Shown here: one piece after another, positions 11,040 to 21,768 of the stretch
Numbering within the stretch: position 1 is the first letter of the stretch
Layout of the letters: each line of letters begins with the position of its first letter
Assembly: GCA_015680685.1 (NCBI GenBank)
Contig: MNCI01016492.1
Span: 302,344-346,574, forward strand
Reading direction: 5' to 3'
Length of the DNA: 44,231 nucleotides
DNA from: Gnetum montanum
Lineage: Eukaryota > Streptophyta > Gnetopsida > Gnetales > Gnetaceae
Made by a program: the position numbers and the translations under genes
Notes under the pieces: generated by a model
The model's database searches: none
Seen by the model: only the letters and a program-made list of their open reading frames with translations
What the model was told of the DNA's origin: nothing

Positions 11040-11500
11040 GGAAACCATAGATCCTGAATTCCCAGATGAACATGTTAGCACCATCAATGCTATTCCATCG
11101 CATCTCAAAGCTACCTTACAGTTAGACAACACCTTGACCGTGTGGAAAGGTAGTGTAGCTACCATCATTAAGTTCCCCTTTGGGAAAATGCATCCTTTTT
11201 CTTATCGCTTTACGTTCCCCTATACCAAAAACATGATAGAATACGAGGGACTATTTAGAGGCCTCTTAGCTTCCCGAACACTTTGCATACAATACCTGGC
11301 AATTCGCGGTGATTCATAACTAGTTGTGAATCAAATCACCAAAGTCTATGCCTGCAAAGCTATGCATCTGCAACCCTATTGTGACCTAGAAAAAGGCTTG
11401 CTCAAACAGTTTGCAACTATGGATGTGCAACACGTGTCATGCAATGAGAACACCGTAGCAGACGCCTTAGTCACCGTTGCACTAAATATTCCACCACACT
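11040..11500 (+). pseudogene. pol: Second (archaeal-type) RNase H of element B
   Basis: After the first RNase H a second RNase H-fold domain begins near 11100. It shows an LDN at the FDG position, TFPYTKNMIEYEGL with the catalytic Glu, LAIRGDS followed by VVNQI, then HLQPYCD and a final Asp in VADAL. A dual RNase H with this second aRNH is a known mark of the Tat lineage. Stops lie at about 11318 and at the end near 11659. The region is otherwise open, so it is less damaged than RT. The matching domain of C is at 34055-34450. Confidence 0.85.
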
Positions 11501-11639
11501 TATTTGCAAGTCTACTGACCTCAATTGTTGAATGTATTAAGCCCATCACTCAGGTAGGACACGTGGCCTCTATTACTGCCACGGATACCCAGGAGTGGTA
11601 CGCCAACATTAAAGCCTACCTGCAACACGGCGAATCCCC

Positions 11640-12837
11640 AAGCAAACTGACATCTGCCTAGAGAGATGCGATCCATAAGCATGCCTAGCAATATACACTC
11701 ATGGGAAATGATGCCCTATGCAAACGTTCCTATGATGGGATATTGCTGGCATGCATGGGTGAGGAGCAGGCATGGAAGGTGGTTAATGAAGTACATGAGG
11801 GACTGTGTGGTGGACACATAGCACCTAGGGCTATGGCTATGAAAATCAGATGCCTAGGGTACTACTGGCCTCATATGGAGTGTGACTGCCTGTCAAAGGT
11901 CAAGACGTGTGACCCGTGCCAGAGATACACAAATCTCATACACATTTCACCTATGGAGCTACACCCAATGTAGATCATATGACCTTTCTAGGGATGGGAA
12001 CTAGATCTCATAGGACCTATCATGCCCAAGTCCTCCTCAGGGCATAGCTTCATCATCACCGCCACTGAGTATTTTACTAAGTGCGTGGAAGCTATCCCCC
12101 TAAGGAAGACGACATCTCAATAGGTTTGCCACTTCATCCTAGATAACATTGTGAAAACGTTTGGGCTTCTGATGACTATTGTAATCGACAATGGACCACA
12201 ATTCCATAGTACAAAAACTTGAACCTTTTGCAGCAATCTAGGCATCAAGAAATCATTCTTCTCCCTATATTACTTGCAGGCAAATGGGTAGGCAAAGGCT
12301 ACAAATAAGTCCATCATCAACTAGACAAAAAGGATGCTTAGCAATAGCAAGAGGTGGTGGCATGAGAAAATCCTCTATGTTCTATTGGCCTAGAAGATGA
12401 CATGTAAAACCGCAGCAAGTAAGAATCCTTACAATCTTGTTTATGGATATGAAGCTATGTTGCCTCTTGAGTTGCAAGTACCATCACTCCAAATGATCTT
12501 ATCTGATGTCATGAGCGAAGCCAAGAACAACGAGTCAAGGATTATCAACCTCGACTCAATAGAGGAGGAGTGTGCATAGACGCTGAGTCGCATAGAGCAC
12601 TACTAGAGCAAGAAACAACAAAAACACTATTTAGACCTACATCAATGACCAATACAAAAGGGAGAACTTGTCCTCAAAGCTATTCATGAGCATGTGAGTA
12701 AATTCTCAGCTAACTGGGAAGGCTCATACATGGTCACCAAAGCCTTTGGGAATGGAGCCTTCAAGCTAGCGGACATGGATGACAACAAATTTGCAAACCC
12801 AGTGAATCACTTGTACCTAAAACAATACTACATCTAA
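11640..12837 (+). pseudogene. pol: Integrase of element B (broken, catalytic Glu lost)
   Basis: The HHCC zinc finger is visible (VHEGLCGGHI and VKTCDPCQRY). The DDE core follows: ELDLIGPIMPKSS, VIDNGPQFHS, then a stop and AKATNK where C has NGQAEAANK, so the catalytic Glu has become Lys. The C-terminal part includes NWEGSYMV, comparable to a GPY/F module, and ends at the stop 12835-12837. No chromodomain follows. About ten stops lie inside. In active copies integrase inserts the cDNA. The next feature downstream is the short repeat array from 12860. Confidence 0.9.
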
Positions 12838-12859
12838 GCACATGAAGCAAACAAGCGAC

Positions 12860-13110
12860 CATTCACTATGACGTAAAACTGAAAAAGGTGAGCAAACATC
12901 TACTACGATGTTAAACTAGCACAGCTTCACCAACATCCACTATGATGTAAAACTGGCACAAATCGTTTGCTACAATGTAAAACTGGCAACAAACATCCGC
13001 TATGATGTAAAACTGGCACAGATCATCCACTATGATGTAATACTGGCATAGCACATCTGCTATGATGTTAAACTAGCACACATGGTCTACCAGGACCTTA
13101 AACTGGGTTC
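12860..13110 (+). repeat. Short tandem repeats after integrase of element B
   Basis: About seven degenerate units of 30-45 bp, each with CTATGATGTAAAACTGGCA or close variants. They begin about 25 bp after the integrase stop. Minisatellites in the 3' UTR are known from Tat/Ogre elements. Confidence 0.9.
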
Positions 13111-14022
13111 GCAGCATGTCCCCAACATGCATCTACACCAAGTACACATCAAGCAAGCATGCATAGTGCTTACATGGGGTCGGATGTTGCAGTTCTAGAA
13201 TGTAATTCACGATGCAATGAGAACATGATCTGGAACATATGCAGCATCGCCACTCCTGGCACCTTGCTAATCCCCTAGAGATGTTGTATGACATCTCACT
13301 GATCCCCCAGACCTACCATTCCCATGGCCCTCACCCTGATGGTAGTTCCTTGGTCAGTACCTACTACTAGAGTTCCAGTAGTATTGTGGCCCAGCCATAA
13401 TATTGTTACCCTCCAACCTCCTACCAACATCTGGGCTCAAGCGACGTTTAGCTATGTGGTAGTTGATCCCATAGCTGAACTGAGAATGCATGCATTTGAT
13501 AGGGATTTAAGAGCATCCGCACTCACAACAACTCCCTGCTCCTTTGGTGCTAGCCCCTCCATGCTGATGCTGCCAAGGCCACTATTGGCCTTTCTACTTT
13601 GAAAACCATGCACCAGAAAAGGTGTCTAAGAGCTTCAACAATGTCTACAGTAAGCAAGAACTTTGTCCATGTTTTGCATCATGGCTGTTTCTGATAGTTC
13701 ACTCTCTGTCATGTTCATAGGATGCGATCGAGAGTGCATCTCACCATGGCAGCAAATGCTACAGTGTTGCGAAGTGACTATCTAGATTAGCTTGGCTACC
13801 TTCAGAGTGCACATCCTATCCTACCTTACAAGCTCCTTCCCTTTACCTTACTCCTTGCATCCGTAATTCCCATTCGCTTCCCTCTCAAAAAACCAATGCA
13901 ACACTCTCAAGCACAGCTAGCAACGTCTTGACAATCACCACATAACAATGTTAGTGTTTTGTCTTCCATGGTATTTCATATTCTTTATCAACATCTCTTA
14001 GGTCCATCCTCTAGACGTCAAC
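13111..14022 (+). other. 3' UTR of element B, no gene seen
   Basis: This lies between the repeats and the PPT. Parts align with the 3' UTR of C (36340-37371), including the GGATGTTG block and the sequence just before the PPT (ACGTCAACAAAGAGGGG). An open frame at 13324-13602 has no counterpart in C and no recognisable motif, so I do not call it. Confidence 0.7.
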
Positions 14023-14035
14023 AAAGAGGGGCTAA
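14023..14035 (+). other. Polypurine tract of element B
   Basis: AAAGAGGGG followed by CTAA directly precedes the TGAAACACC start of the 3' LTR. Element C has AAAGAGGGGCCAT in the same place. It primes plus-strand DNA synthesis. Confidence 0.8.
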
Positions 14036-14268
14036 TGAAACACCCCAAATCTTTAAGGCATCCTTGCTTCACCAGGTCTTTGCAATACAGGCGGTGTCAT
14101 GACACTTCGACAAGAAGTGGATGTTTTGAGTTTAGGCTATACAGTTTGGAAAATTTTTTAGCTGGGTAATTCGTCCATTTAACAGCCTACTTAGAAATGA
14201 TATGGAGAGTTTTTGGTGATGCTCAAAATGCGTAAACAGTTTGGCAAGTTTTCTAGTCAAGGATTTTG

Positions 14269-14882
14269 CTACGCTACGCCACGCTATATAGCATACCAGG
14301 CTTCAGGAGACAATTGTTCAAATAGTCAACCATAAATTGTTGCAAGACAAGGTGCTATGCTACACTACACAGCATAGCACAACATAGCGAGAGCAAGATA
14401 GGAAGGCTTGGCTTACTTGGTGATTTTCAATCGCACTAAGCTAGCGCTGATGGCCTTTGAAAATAGTTGCTTCACTCAACTCCAAGTCCTTCAGCAACTG
14501 CTCCTTCACCAAAAAGCAACAAACTTAGCAAAAATTAGGCCATGTGGATTGATACAATACGCTATGCTACGTAGTTTAGCATAGCGTAGAAACTCTACAA
14601 GAATAACAAAAGGCATCTCAAAGGGTGGGACCAGCAATTTCACAAGCTTCACAGTGCAAGAGGCAAAGTTTGCAGATTGGCGACGTTTTTGAAACTAAGG
14701 CCAGCTACTATGCTATGCTATACTATGTAGCGTAGCGTAGCATAGCAAGTATGCAATAAGTAGTTGGAGCACTTCAAAGCTTTCTGACACATGCAGTAGG
14801 ATGCAACGCAATTTTTTGCCTCAAACTGGTGGCTACGCTCTGCTACGCTGCATAGCATAGCACAGCATAACAAGTTGCCATG
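14269..14882. repeat. Series of GCTATGCTA inverted repeats in U3 of element B LTR
   Basis: Perfect inverted repeats: 14352-14380 (GTGCTATGCT/AGCATAGCAC), 14558-14588 (TACGCTATGCTA/TAGCATAGCGTA, 12-bp arms, 7-base loop) and 14711-14747 (TGCTATGCTA/TAGCATAGCA). Less regular ones lie at 14269-14294 and 14832-14872. All are upstream of the TATA box at 15133. Confidence 0.85.
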
Positions 14883-15132
14883 CTATGCCTGCATGCTATG
14901 TTACAAAGCATGGCATGGTGTACCAAATCGTTATGCCACACCAATGCACTTCACGTAATTGCACCATTGTCACACATCTCCAAACTATGACGATGCAATT
15001 ACAGCATGGCATGTTTACAATTACAGCATGGTATGCTCATCCAACAGTCATGCATGTCTATGCAACACAGAAAAGTTAATGCAGGCCCAGGACATGTGGC
15101 ATCCAAACTGTACATTTCACATGCCCTTGGCC

Positions 15133-15142
15133 CTATAAATAC
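15133..15142 (+). promoter_or_regulatory. TATA box of element B LTR
   Basis: CTATAAATAC, identical to the box in the solo LTR at 40332. It is inside a conserved CCCTATAAATACCCC block. Confidence 0.65.
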
Positions 15143-15757
15143 CCCAATGAGTGATGCTCAAAGGGTCGAATGGCTGGCAAGTGAATTGGTTGGCAAGCAA
15201 GAAAAAAGTTAGCATTGCATTCCTGAGCATTATAAACATCTTGTTTGACACTGCAAACAGTTGGTGCTCTCACTTGGCATTCTATTATGCTCTTTCCTAC
15301 AAGCCCCATAGCATTTTTCGTTGTTGACCCCTGAGTCCGCATTCAGGAATACAACTATCTTATTCTAAACATCTTGGTTACTCTTGGGATCTCTGCGCCT
15401 CCCAGTCTCGCACAACAAATTTTATCCACCTTGATAGAGTGAAGTCATGTTCTTGAAGTAGTGCATTTTTCTAACTACATTTTACTTTTTTTTCTTACTT
15501 ATCATTGCATTTTTACATTGTTTTCTACTCCTTTACATTTAAGAATCATTATTCTATATTGCAAATCTCATTTCTAAATTATCCGTTTATGAAAGGTTAT
15601 TTTAACATCGACTAAGTCCTTGTCTGATCGACCAGACCATTCAAGGCACCCCAGTTTTTCTTTATCTAGCATGGCCCTCATGTGGATCTAGGGTCAACAC
15701 TATCATGACTGATGACCTCTCGGTGTTTTCCAGCCACCAAAATTTTTAGTTTCTATA

Positions 15758-16630
15758 GATAGTAAGAAAAGGCACATTGAGACCATGATTTTGATGCCTA
15801 TGATGCCCTCTGCTACCCCTTCATTCATGGCATCACATCTCTCTTAAATGTCTACACCCATGGTCTTACCTTGCTCAATGATCCCTTTGATCATTTCAGT
15901 CTCATCAGTTACCTTCATCATAGTCACACCCTTTGTAGTTGTGGTCAAATCTAGAAGAAAAAAAAGGATGATGACAAAGGTGAAGAGGAAGGAGGACTAC
16001 CATCATCATGATGCATGCTACCCCCTCTTCTATTATTATGACCACAATCACAATCTTGCTTTTGTTCACATCCTTGCCTTGACCCACCTCTTTGGATCCT
16101 TCTTTGTCATTGGATCCATTCTTACTAGAACTAGGATTGTGAATTATGGACTACAAGTTTTGGTTTTGACCTCCTTCACCAAAGTCAAAGAGAGGAATTT
16201 CACTGAATGAAAAATACCTAAAGAAAAATTCCCCACCATCTTTTTGGTACAACAGAAATGGAAAATCATTGAATCCTTTTTCCTTCACAAATTCATGATG
16301 CTATTCTGACTGGTAATCCCTGAGATGTTGTGCATTAGTGGGATGATAATCCTAGGCATCAGTATCTTGCACAACATACTCATCATGAAGTTCTTGGAGA
16401 CCTAGATGAATAAGCATTTGTTAAAGCATTGTAAGAATAGATTGATTTGGTGGAAACACAATGTTTCCCTCAATATCATGCCACCACAGCTATTCATCCT
16501 AGTGTAGGAAAAAGGTGAAATTGAATACATACTCATTAGGATGAGCATATATCACTCGATATTGTTTGGGCATCGATTGATGTACACTGTCAGACTTAGG
16601 CAGAGAATAGCTCTGTTGAGAAGAAGACAT
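15758..16630 (-). pseudogene. gag: Athila-like gag, N-terminal part (broken)
   Basis: The ATG at 16630 (minus) starts MSSSQQSYSLPKSDS, about 145 bases after the primer site. Similar words occur in the plus-strand Athila copy from 20317 (MSPSSYEIVSLPRSDT), and the stretch ending HPNEYVFNF matches HLDEYIPNF there. Stops interrupt it at several places. The frame is cut at 15757 by the LTR end of element B; the rest would lie left of B, outside the window. An acidic to basic Lys-rich stretch appears near 15960-16100. I infer a gag-like structural role from position and the homologous copy; I see no zinc knuckle in this part. Confidence 0.7.
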
Positions 16631-16773
16631 TTTATGCTTGGAAGTAAAAATTGTAGTGTGCTTCTAAATATTTTTGTAGTTATTTTTTAAAGTATGATAT
16701 GACTCTAAGGTTTGTTTCAATGATTTGAATAATTTTTCATTAGTCCTAGATAGCACATGTAACAACTAAAAGG

Positions 16774-16791
16774 TCCCCAGCAATGGTGCCA
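16774..16791 (-). other. Primer binding site of the minus Athila unit
   Basis: On the minus strand TGGCACCATTGCTGGGGA follows the LTR end by one base. It resembles the tRNA-Asp-type site TGGCGCCGTTGCCGGGGA used by Athila elements, with G to A and C to T changes. Confidence 0.8.
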
Positions 16792-16792
16792 A

Positions 16793-17542
16793 TGATGAGC
16801 ATTGAGGTAACCTTACAGCCAATCATACAAATCACAAGTGTTCTTAAGTGCATTAGTTTCAAGGAAGTGAAATCTAATTAAAACGATTATTATCTTCATA
16901 GTTCCACTTGTGAGGTACAAGTATGTGATTAAGTGCAACTAATGTGTGTGATTTTTATCATTTTATATTTTATAAGTTTGATCACCTACAATTAGAATGA
17001 GAGGTAGAGAAATTTAAGATCTAATTTGTCTACTACATGACTAGCCTAACACAAGTACTCATTTCCACTCTCCAGACACATCCTAGATGCATGTAGCATT
17101 GCTAGATTATCAATCGTTAAGCATTTTTGGGTTAACTAGTGCTATACGTATGTTCTAAGTGGTTGTACTTGTGTTCATTAACTAAAAATTAATTTCTTAA
17201 TGAAAATGCATTAAAGGAAACATTACTCTATTCTCAGTGCTATAAGAATTATCATAAGGGTTTGTTTTTATTCCTATCACACATTTGTGCTTAGGTGCAT
17301 CAGTTCTCGAACATAGATTCATACATAGTTAGACTCCTATTATGGGCACTCAAAAAATATTCTAACTCTAAAGAAAAAAAAATATGTGAAAATAATCTCC
17401 CAAACTATGAGCCCAAGCTCTATATTTATAGGCCAACATATACTCCATAATATTGGATATTTGATGTCGCATCTTGGGATCCAATATCTTGTATCCTATA
17501 TTGAGGCTCCAATATTAGATCTAGTTAAAACATGATTCATCA
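16793..17542 (-). repeat. LTR of the minus Athila block (750 bp)
   Basis: Read on the minus strand it starts TGATGAATCATG and ends GCTCATCA, so the ends form a TGATGA...TCATCA inverted repeat. It aligns in patches with the 855-bp LTR at 19318-20172. A TATA-like GCCTATAAATATAG lies at about 17419-17431. Confidence 0.8.
17421..17430 (-). promoter_or_regulatory. TATA box in the minus Athila LTR
   Basis: The minus strand reads TATAAATATA, about 110 bases after the LTR start. No equally clear box was found in the plus copy. Confidence 0.5.
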
Positions 17543-17554
17543 CACCCCCATGAC
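17543..17554 (-). other. Polypurine tract of the minus Athila unit
   Basis: On the minus strand TCATGGGGGTG stands directly before the LTR start TGATGA. It shows that the sequence on this side of the LTR is the 3' end of a unit. Confidence 0.7.
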
Positions 17555-19317
17555 TAAATGAAAACTCATCCTTAAGTGAAAAAGAGGAGGAACAAGTTCC
17601 CTACAAAATATTGGGTACGTATGGGATTATTGACTAACATATAAACTAACTCAGATAGAACAAATAGACTTCTAGGTACCGAAGTGTATGGATTTACAAT
17701 CATTTATAAAATTGGGTGTTCATAAAAAAAATAAGTGAACACCTTAGACAAAACTAACATCCACTTCTCTAGTAGCTGAAGAGTAGGGAAGAAGATTCAA
17801 TGATCATGTAGCATCCTTTTCACATGGTGCTACTACTGCTACTTCCTTTGTGAAGACAATCCTACTTTCAGTCCACATGTTTCATCCATGCTTCTTACAA
17901 CAATCACAAAAAAATCATGGATTAGTATGTAATATGTAACATATAGCTTTGAAGTTATTTGTCTCATCAGTGGTAACACTTGGCTAGGTTATGATTATGG
18001 TGGATTGATTCCATTAGTAGTGTTAGTGGGAAGATTGAAAAATAGGGTAACCTAAATAAGAAGTCCATTAAATTTGAAAACGTTCTACATAAGGAAATAT
18101 TTGGAGGATGTAAGAATTCACAATAATAAAAAATAAAGTTCATTGAAATTTGTTTTGAAGATATGCACAACTGGATGTCATTGATGAGGTAAACAAAAGG
18201 ATTTGATTGTAGAGTGCCTAAGGATAAACAACCTAAGTAACCCAATCCAAAGATGTGCAAGTGGGTCCTTCCCAAAGAAAGCATAGGCCTTTTATGCCCT
18301 TGCATAACTTGAAACCATGGAGTCCATGGGTGATTAATGATTATAAAAAGTTAATTACAAAAACCTGGAAGAAACTACATAACAATTTTGACACTTCAAA
18401 CTAGGAGAACATGAAATTGGTAGTGAGGTGAGACATGGGAAGCATAGGTGGAAGAGAGAGAGAGAGAGTGAAATAGAGTTTCTGATTAAGGTTACATGAA
18501 GTCCCTTATGAATTTTGTGCTTAAATGACTAGATAAAATCCATCACTAGTCTAGACCAAAACAAACCACATTCAGTGACTTTGCATTACCATTCAAAGAC
18601 TAGTCCACCCCCTTATATCATCCCCACCCACCTTCCCNAGGAAGGGCCTTAGTTAGAGGGGACCTTCAGGCATGGATAACATGTATTTCTAGTTCCATAA
18701 CCAGTGCTTTTAGCACATTTATTTTATCTAAAATCTACGCTTTGAATTCCCATCATTTTTTTATTTTGTTCTTTTTTTTTTGAATGAGAACCACACCATG
18801 CAAAGACTTATTCAACTTTCTTTTATTGGTTGACATAGTATGATAAGAAATTCATGAAAATACACATGCATCCAAGTAGGAAAGCACAAAGAATACCAAA
18901 TTCCCTTGAAATTACATCCTATTCAAACCTTTGAATCCTTTTCAAATTTAGAAACTACCAAATTTAGAAATTCATTATAGTTTTATTAATGAAAAAGGGA
19001 CTGCACATTTCCAGAATAAGGAAAATCATAGACTTTGTAAATGTGTGGATGTTGTGGACTCACTGTCTATTGCATGGGAAAGAAACCATGTTCTAATCAT
19101 TAGTAACAAAATTCAAATATAGAATCTAGAATGAATAATCAAATAAATTAATAGTACATACCACCATTAAGTAACAAATTACCATTGTGCCTGGCTCTTA
19201 TTAAAAAAAAGTTAGAAAATCACACTAGAATAAAAAAAGTATAAAGGAAAGTGTAAAATATTCAAGAAATATCAAATGTGTTAACAATGCTATAAAACAA
19301 AAATTTTGAAAAATTAA
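17555..19317 (-). other. 3' UTR of the minus Athila unit, no gene seen
   Basis: This stretch is the reverse complement counterpart of 42750-44231 in the plus Athila element. Examples are the CCTTCAGGCATG block at 18667 against 43390, and the GTGGGTCC...TTTTATGCCC block at 18258 against 43850. A short GA repeat lies at about 18452-18468 and an ambiguous base at 18637. No open frame with a motif is present. The homology breaks at 19317, where the plus Athila LTR begins. Confidence 0.75.
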
Positions 19318-20172
19318 TGATGAATTGCAATATCATGGTCACGATATCACATCTACGATATCAGGTCACAATATCGGAGCCTACTAAGCAATATTGGTTA
19401 TCTGATGTTGGAGCTTGTCTCATTGCCCATAGATAAGAGGTGGGCGCACTTGGTTTGGAAATAGGTTAATTTAGTCTCTTAGTCCCTTACCCAAACTCTT
19501 GCACTTTTCCCTTCTCAAAGTTAAAATTATTTCTGAGTGCCTGCAGTAGAAGTCATAAAGTGAACGAATCTTTATTCGAGCATTGTGTACCTAAGCACAC
19601 CTTGTGGCTGGAAATAAAGATGAACTTTGTGATAACCCTTGCAGCATTGAGAATAGAATATCTCTTACCCTTCATGTTATTTATAGTTATTTAATGCTTT
19701 CTTTAGTTAATTAATGTTTTCTCTCTCACCCTGTTAATTCTCCCAAGTAAGCACACTCAATATGACCACTTCAAACATGCATGGAACACTTGGTAACCTA
19801 GTAATGATTAGCATTTAGTAATCCCAGTAGTGCTACACTAGTTTAGGATGTGTACAGCAAGTGGGAATGGATGCTGGTGTTAGGACTAGTTAGAGCATAG
19901 TTGTTTAGTTAAATTAATTTTTTTACCTAATTATTTCACTTCTCCCTTTTTAGTACCAAAGCAGAAAACATAAAAATAAATAAAAATAATATACCTCAAG
20001 TTTACTTAACCATACAATTGTGGTATACAAGTGATCTTGGGAAGACAATGATTAACTAACCCATCCTTGTTCTGTAAAGGTGCATAAGCACTTAGTTCTT
20101 GAAATTCAACCAGATTGTGCATGGATGCTCGTATTCGTATGGTTGAGCATAGGGATACCTCGCCACTCATCA
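19318..20172 (+). repeat. 5' LTR of the plus Athila element (855 bp)
   Basis: It starts TGATGAATTGC and ends CACTCATCA just before the primer site. The same TGATGA...TCATCA ends are seen in the minus Athila LTR. The matching 3' LTR is beyond the window. Confidence 0.8.
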
Positions 20173-20173
20173 T

Positions 20174-20191
20174 TGGCACTGTTGCTGGGGA
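20174..20191 (+). other. Primer binding site of the plus Athila element
   Basis: TGGCACTGTTGCTGGGGA, close to the tRNA-Asp-type site of Athila elements, one base after the LTR end. Confidence 0.8.
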
Positions 20192-20316
20192 CTTTGTTGT
20201 TTGTGTGCTAAATAGAACTTAGGAAATCTTCCCATTGTTGGAATGAATCCTTAGGGTTGGTTATTTTAAAATTATTAGAAAAGAGGAGAAAAGTGTTGCA
20301 CACTAAAGAATTAATC

Positions 20317-21584
20317 ATGTCACCTTCTTCTTATGAGATTGTTTCACTACCTAGGTCTGACACAATGAACAATTGGAGGCATAGTACACATGATGACCTG
20401 CCAGTGCCACAATAATTTTGTGTGGTATACATTCATCTCGATGAGTATATACCAAACTTTATCTTTATCCTCCACTAGGATGAACAACTACGTTGACGTG
20501 ATTTAGAAGGTAACATACTGTTATCTCTAGATTGTTTAATCCCAAGCATGCTTCTTCCTGCTCTCACACAAATTAGTATGCAGCACTTATAGGCAAAGTA
20601 CATTGTGCATGAATACAACTTAAGAGAGTATTGACCCATGGAGGCACAACATCAAAGGGACTTACAACAAGAGAGACATCATAAATCTATGAAAGGGAAG
20701 TGATCGTTGGATGTCCCATATGTCATAGGTTAAAATGAGGGTGGTGAACCTACTTCAGGAGGTCTTCCACACAATGATGTTCCTCTTGTTGACTTCAGTC
20801 AAGGAGTTGTCTATTAGAATCTTCACTCAACTATCCATAACCCAGATTCTGGTACCGATGGACACAAAGGATCCAAAAAGGAACATAAACACATGGCAAA
20901 GATGGACATTCTGATCATAACCGCAATCAAGGCCATGACCACTGAATAGAAGGAAGCAGGCATCATCATGGTGATAGTCCTCCTCTCTCTTCACCTCCAT
21001 CATCTCCTTCCCCCTCTCCTTTAGGATCGGAACATAGTTGTAGAGGTAAAGACTTTGAAGATAATGGTAGGTGAAATAGGAATAATAGACAAAATAGTCA
21101 AGAAAGGGAATGAGGGCATTCTAGAGAAACACACCATGAAAGGAGGGAGAGTAGGGAACAACATAGGCATCATAGACATCATAGAGAATATAATCACAAT
21201 GAACCCCTACTCACTACCCAAAGTATGCTAAATATAACTGAGGCTGTTAGAATCCCAACAAGGCACCAAAAAGATAACAGGATCAAAAGATTGGACATGA
21301 ACAATATCCCATGATTTGAAGGGGGATACAATGCTGATCCTCAAAATCATTTACAAGCATTTCATGATGCATGTGCCTTATAAAATATAGAAAAAAAGTG
21401 GTAAAAACTCAGGTTTTTTCCATGAACACTAATCAAGAAAGCATAAAGTTGATACCAGCCCTTAGAACTGGAGTCTATTCACTGATGGAGTACCATGTTA
21501 GAACTGTTCAATGAGAAGTATCAAATGTACTCCTGAGTGTCCAACCTACAAAAGCAAATTCAAGGATGGAAACAAGGAGGACAT
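20317..21584 (+). pseudogene. gag: Athila-like gag of the plus element (broken)
   Basis: The ATG at 20317 starts MSPSSYEIVSLPRSDT. An N-terminal domain shared with the minus copy (HLDEYIPNF, about 20430) is followed by a Lys/Gly/His-rich part. The gag core then appears near 21297-21365 (DMNNIP, GGYNADPQNHLQAFHDACAL) and ELFNEKYQMYS near 21505. The core runs almost straight into the C-terminal half of protease, so the gag C-terminus, any zinc knuckle and the protease active site appear to be deleted. More than ten stops are present. Function in a live element would be particle assembly. Confidence 0.75.
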
Positions 21585-21768
21585 CATCACCACTATTTAT
21601 GGGTGGTTGTATCCATTTGACTTCCTAGTGATTCAAGTTAACAATGGAAAGGGGGACTTCCCAATCATAATGGAAAGAGCATGGTTAAGCACAATTGATG
21701 TACACCTAGGAATACATTATCTTTCCCTAGAAATATCAAAGGAAAACAAATTTGGAAATATCGAGTAG
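21585..21768 (+). pseudogene. pro: Protease C-terminal remnant of the plus Athila element
   Basis: The frame reads IYGWLYPFDFLVIQV, then FPIIMERAWLST and a final GIHYLSLEI, the order of the last strands of an Athila-type retropepsin, where the P-I-I-L-G-R-P-F-L-like motif becomes PIIMERAWL. No catalytic Asp motif lies upstream, which supports an internal deletion joining gag to protease. It ends at the TAG at 21766. The linker to RT (21769-22074) is frameshifted and shows short protein-like pieces only. Confidence 0.65.

Larger units (their letters stand above)
3281..15757 (+). mobile_element. Tat-like Ty3/gypsy element B (5' part missing)
   Basis: Plus-strand order: protease fragment, short repeats, antisense gene, short repeats, RT, RNase H, archaeal-type second RNase H, integrase, short tandem repeats, 3' UTR, PPT and 3' LTR. 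Its 5' LTR, gag and the start of protease lie left of the window beyond element A. The lack of a chromodomain after integrase, the RT motif MPFGLKNTRATY and the second RNase H place it in the Tat lineage. It is inserted in the gag of an Athila-like element whose sequence resumes at 15758. B is more decayed than C, with many in-frame stops. Confidence 0.85.
14036..15757 (+). repeat. 3' LTR of element B (1722 bp)
   Basis: It starts TGAAACACCC after the PPT and ends near TTTCTATA, where the solo LTR has CGCTACA, so the terminal CA seems mutated to TA. It shares with the solo LTR (38972-40925) the start, the TTGGCAAGTTTTCT block, the CCCTATAAATACCCC promoter block and the end region. The U3 holds a series of GCTATGCTA/TAGCATAGC inverted repeats. 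The right boundary is a little uncertain. Confidence 0.8.
15758..19317 (-). mobile_element. Athila-like block, two head-to-tail units sharing one LTR
   Basis: On the minus strand the order is 3' UTR (19317-17555), PPT (17554-17543), LTR (17542-16793), PBS (16791-16774) and gag (16630-15758). The LTR is thus flanked by 3' internal sequence on one side and 5' internal sequence on the other. This is expected for the middle LTR of a tandem LTR-internal-LTR-internal-LTR array. The left part is cut by element B at 15757 and the right part by the plus-strand Athila element at 19318. Confidence 0.75.

Noticed and set aside
12860-13110. Possible CRISPR-like array because of spaced repeats.
   Set aside because: Units are degenerate, spacers are not constant in length, and the context is a plant retrotransposon 3' UTR.
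13324-13602. Open frame of 92 codons in the 3' UTR of element B.
   Set aside because: It has no recognisable motif and no matching frame in the same region of element C.
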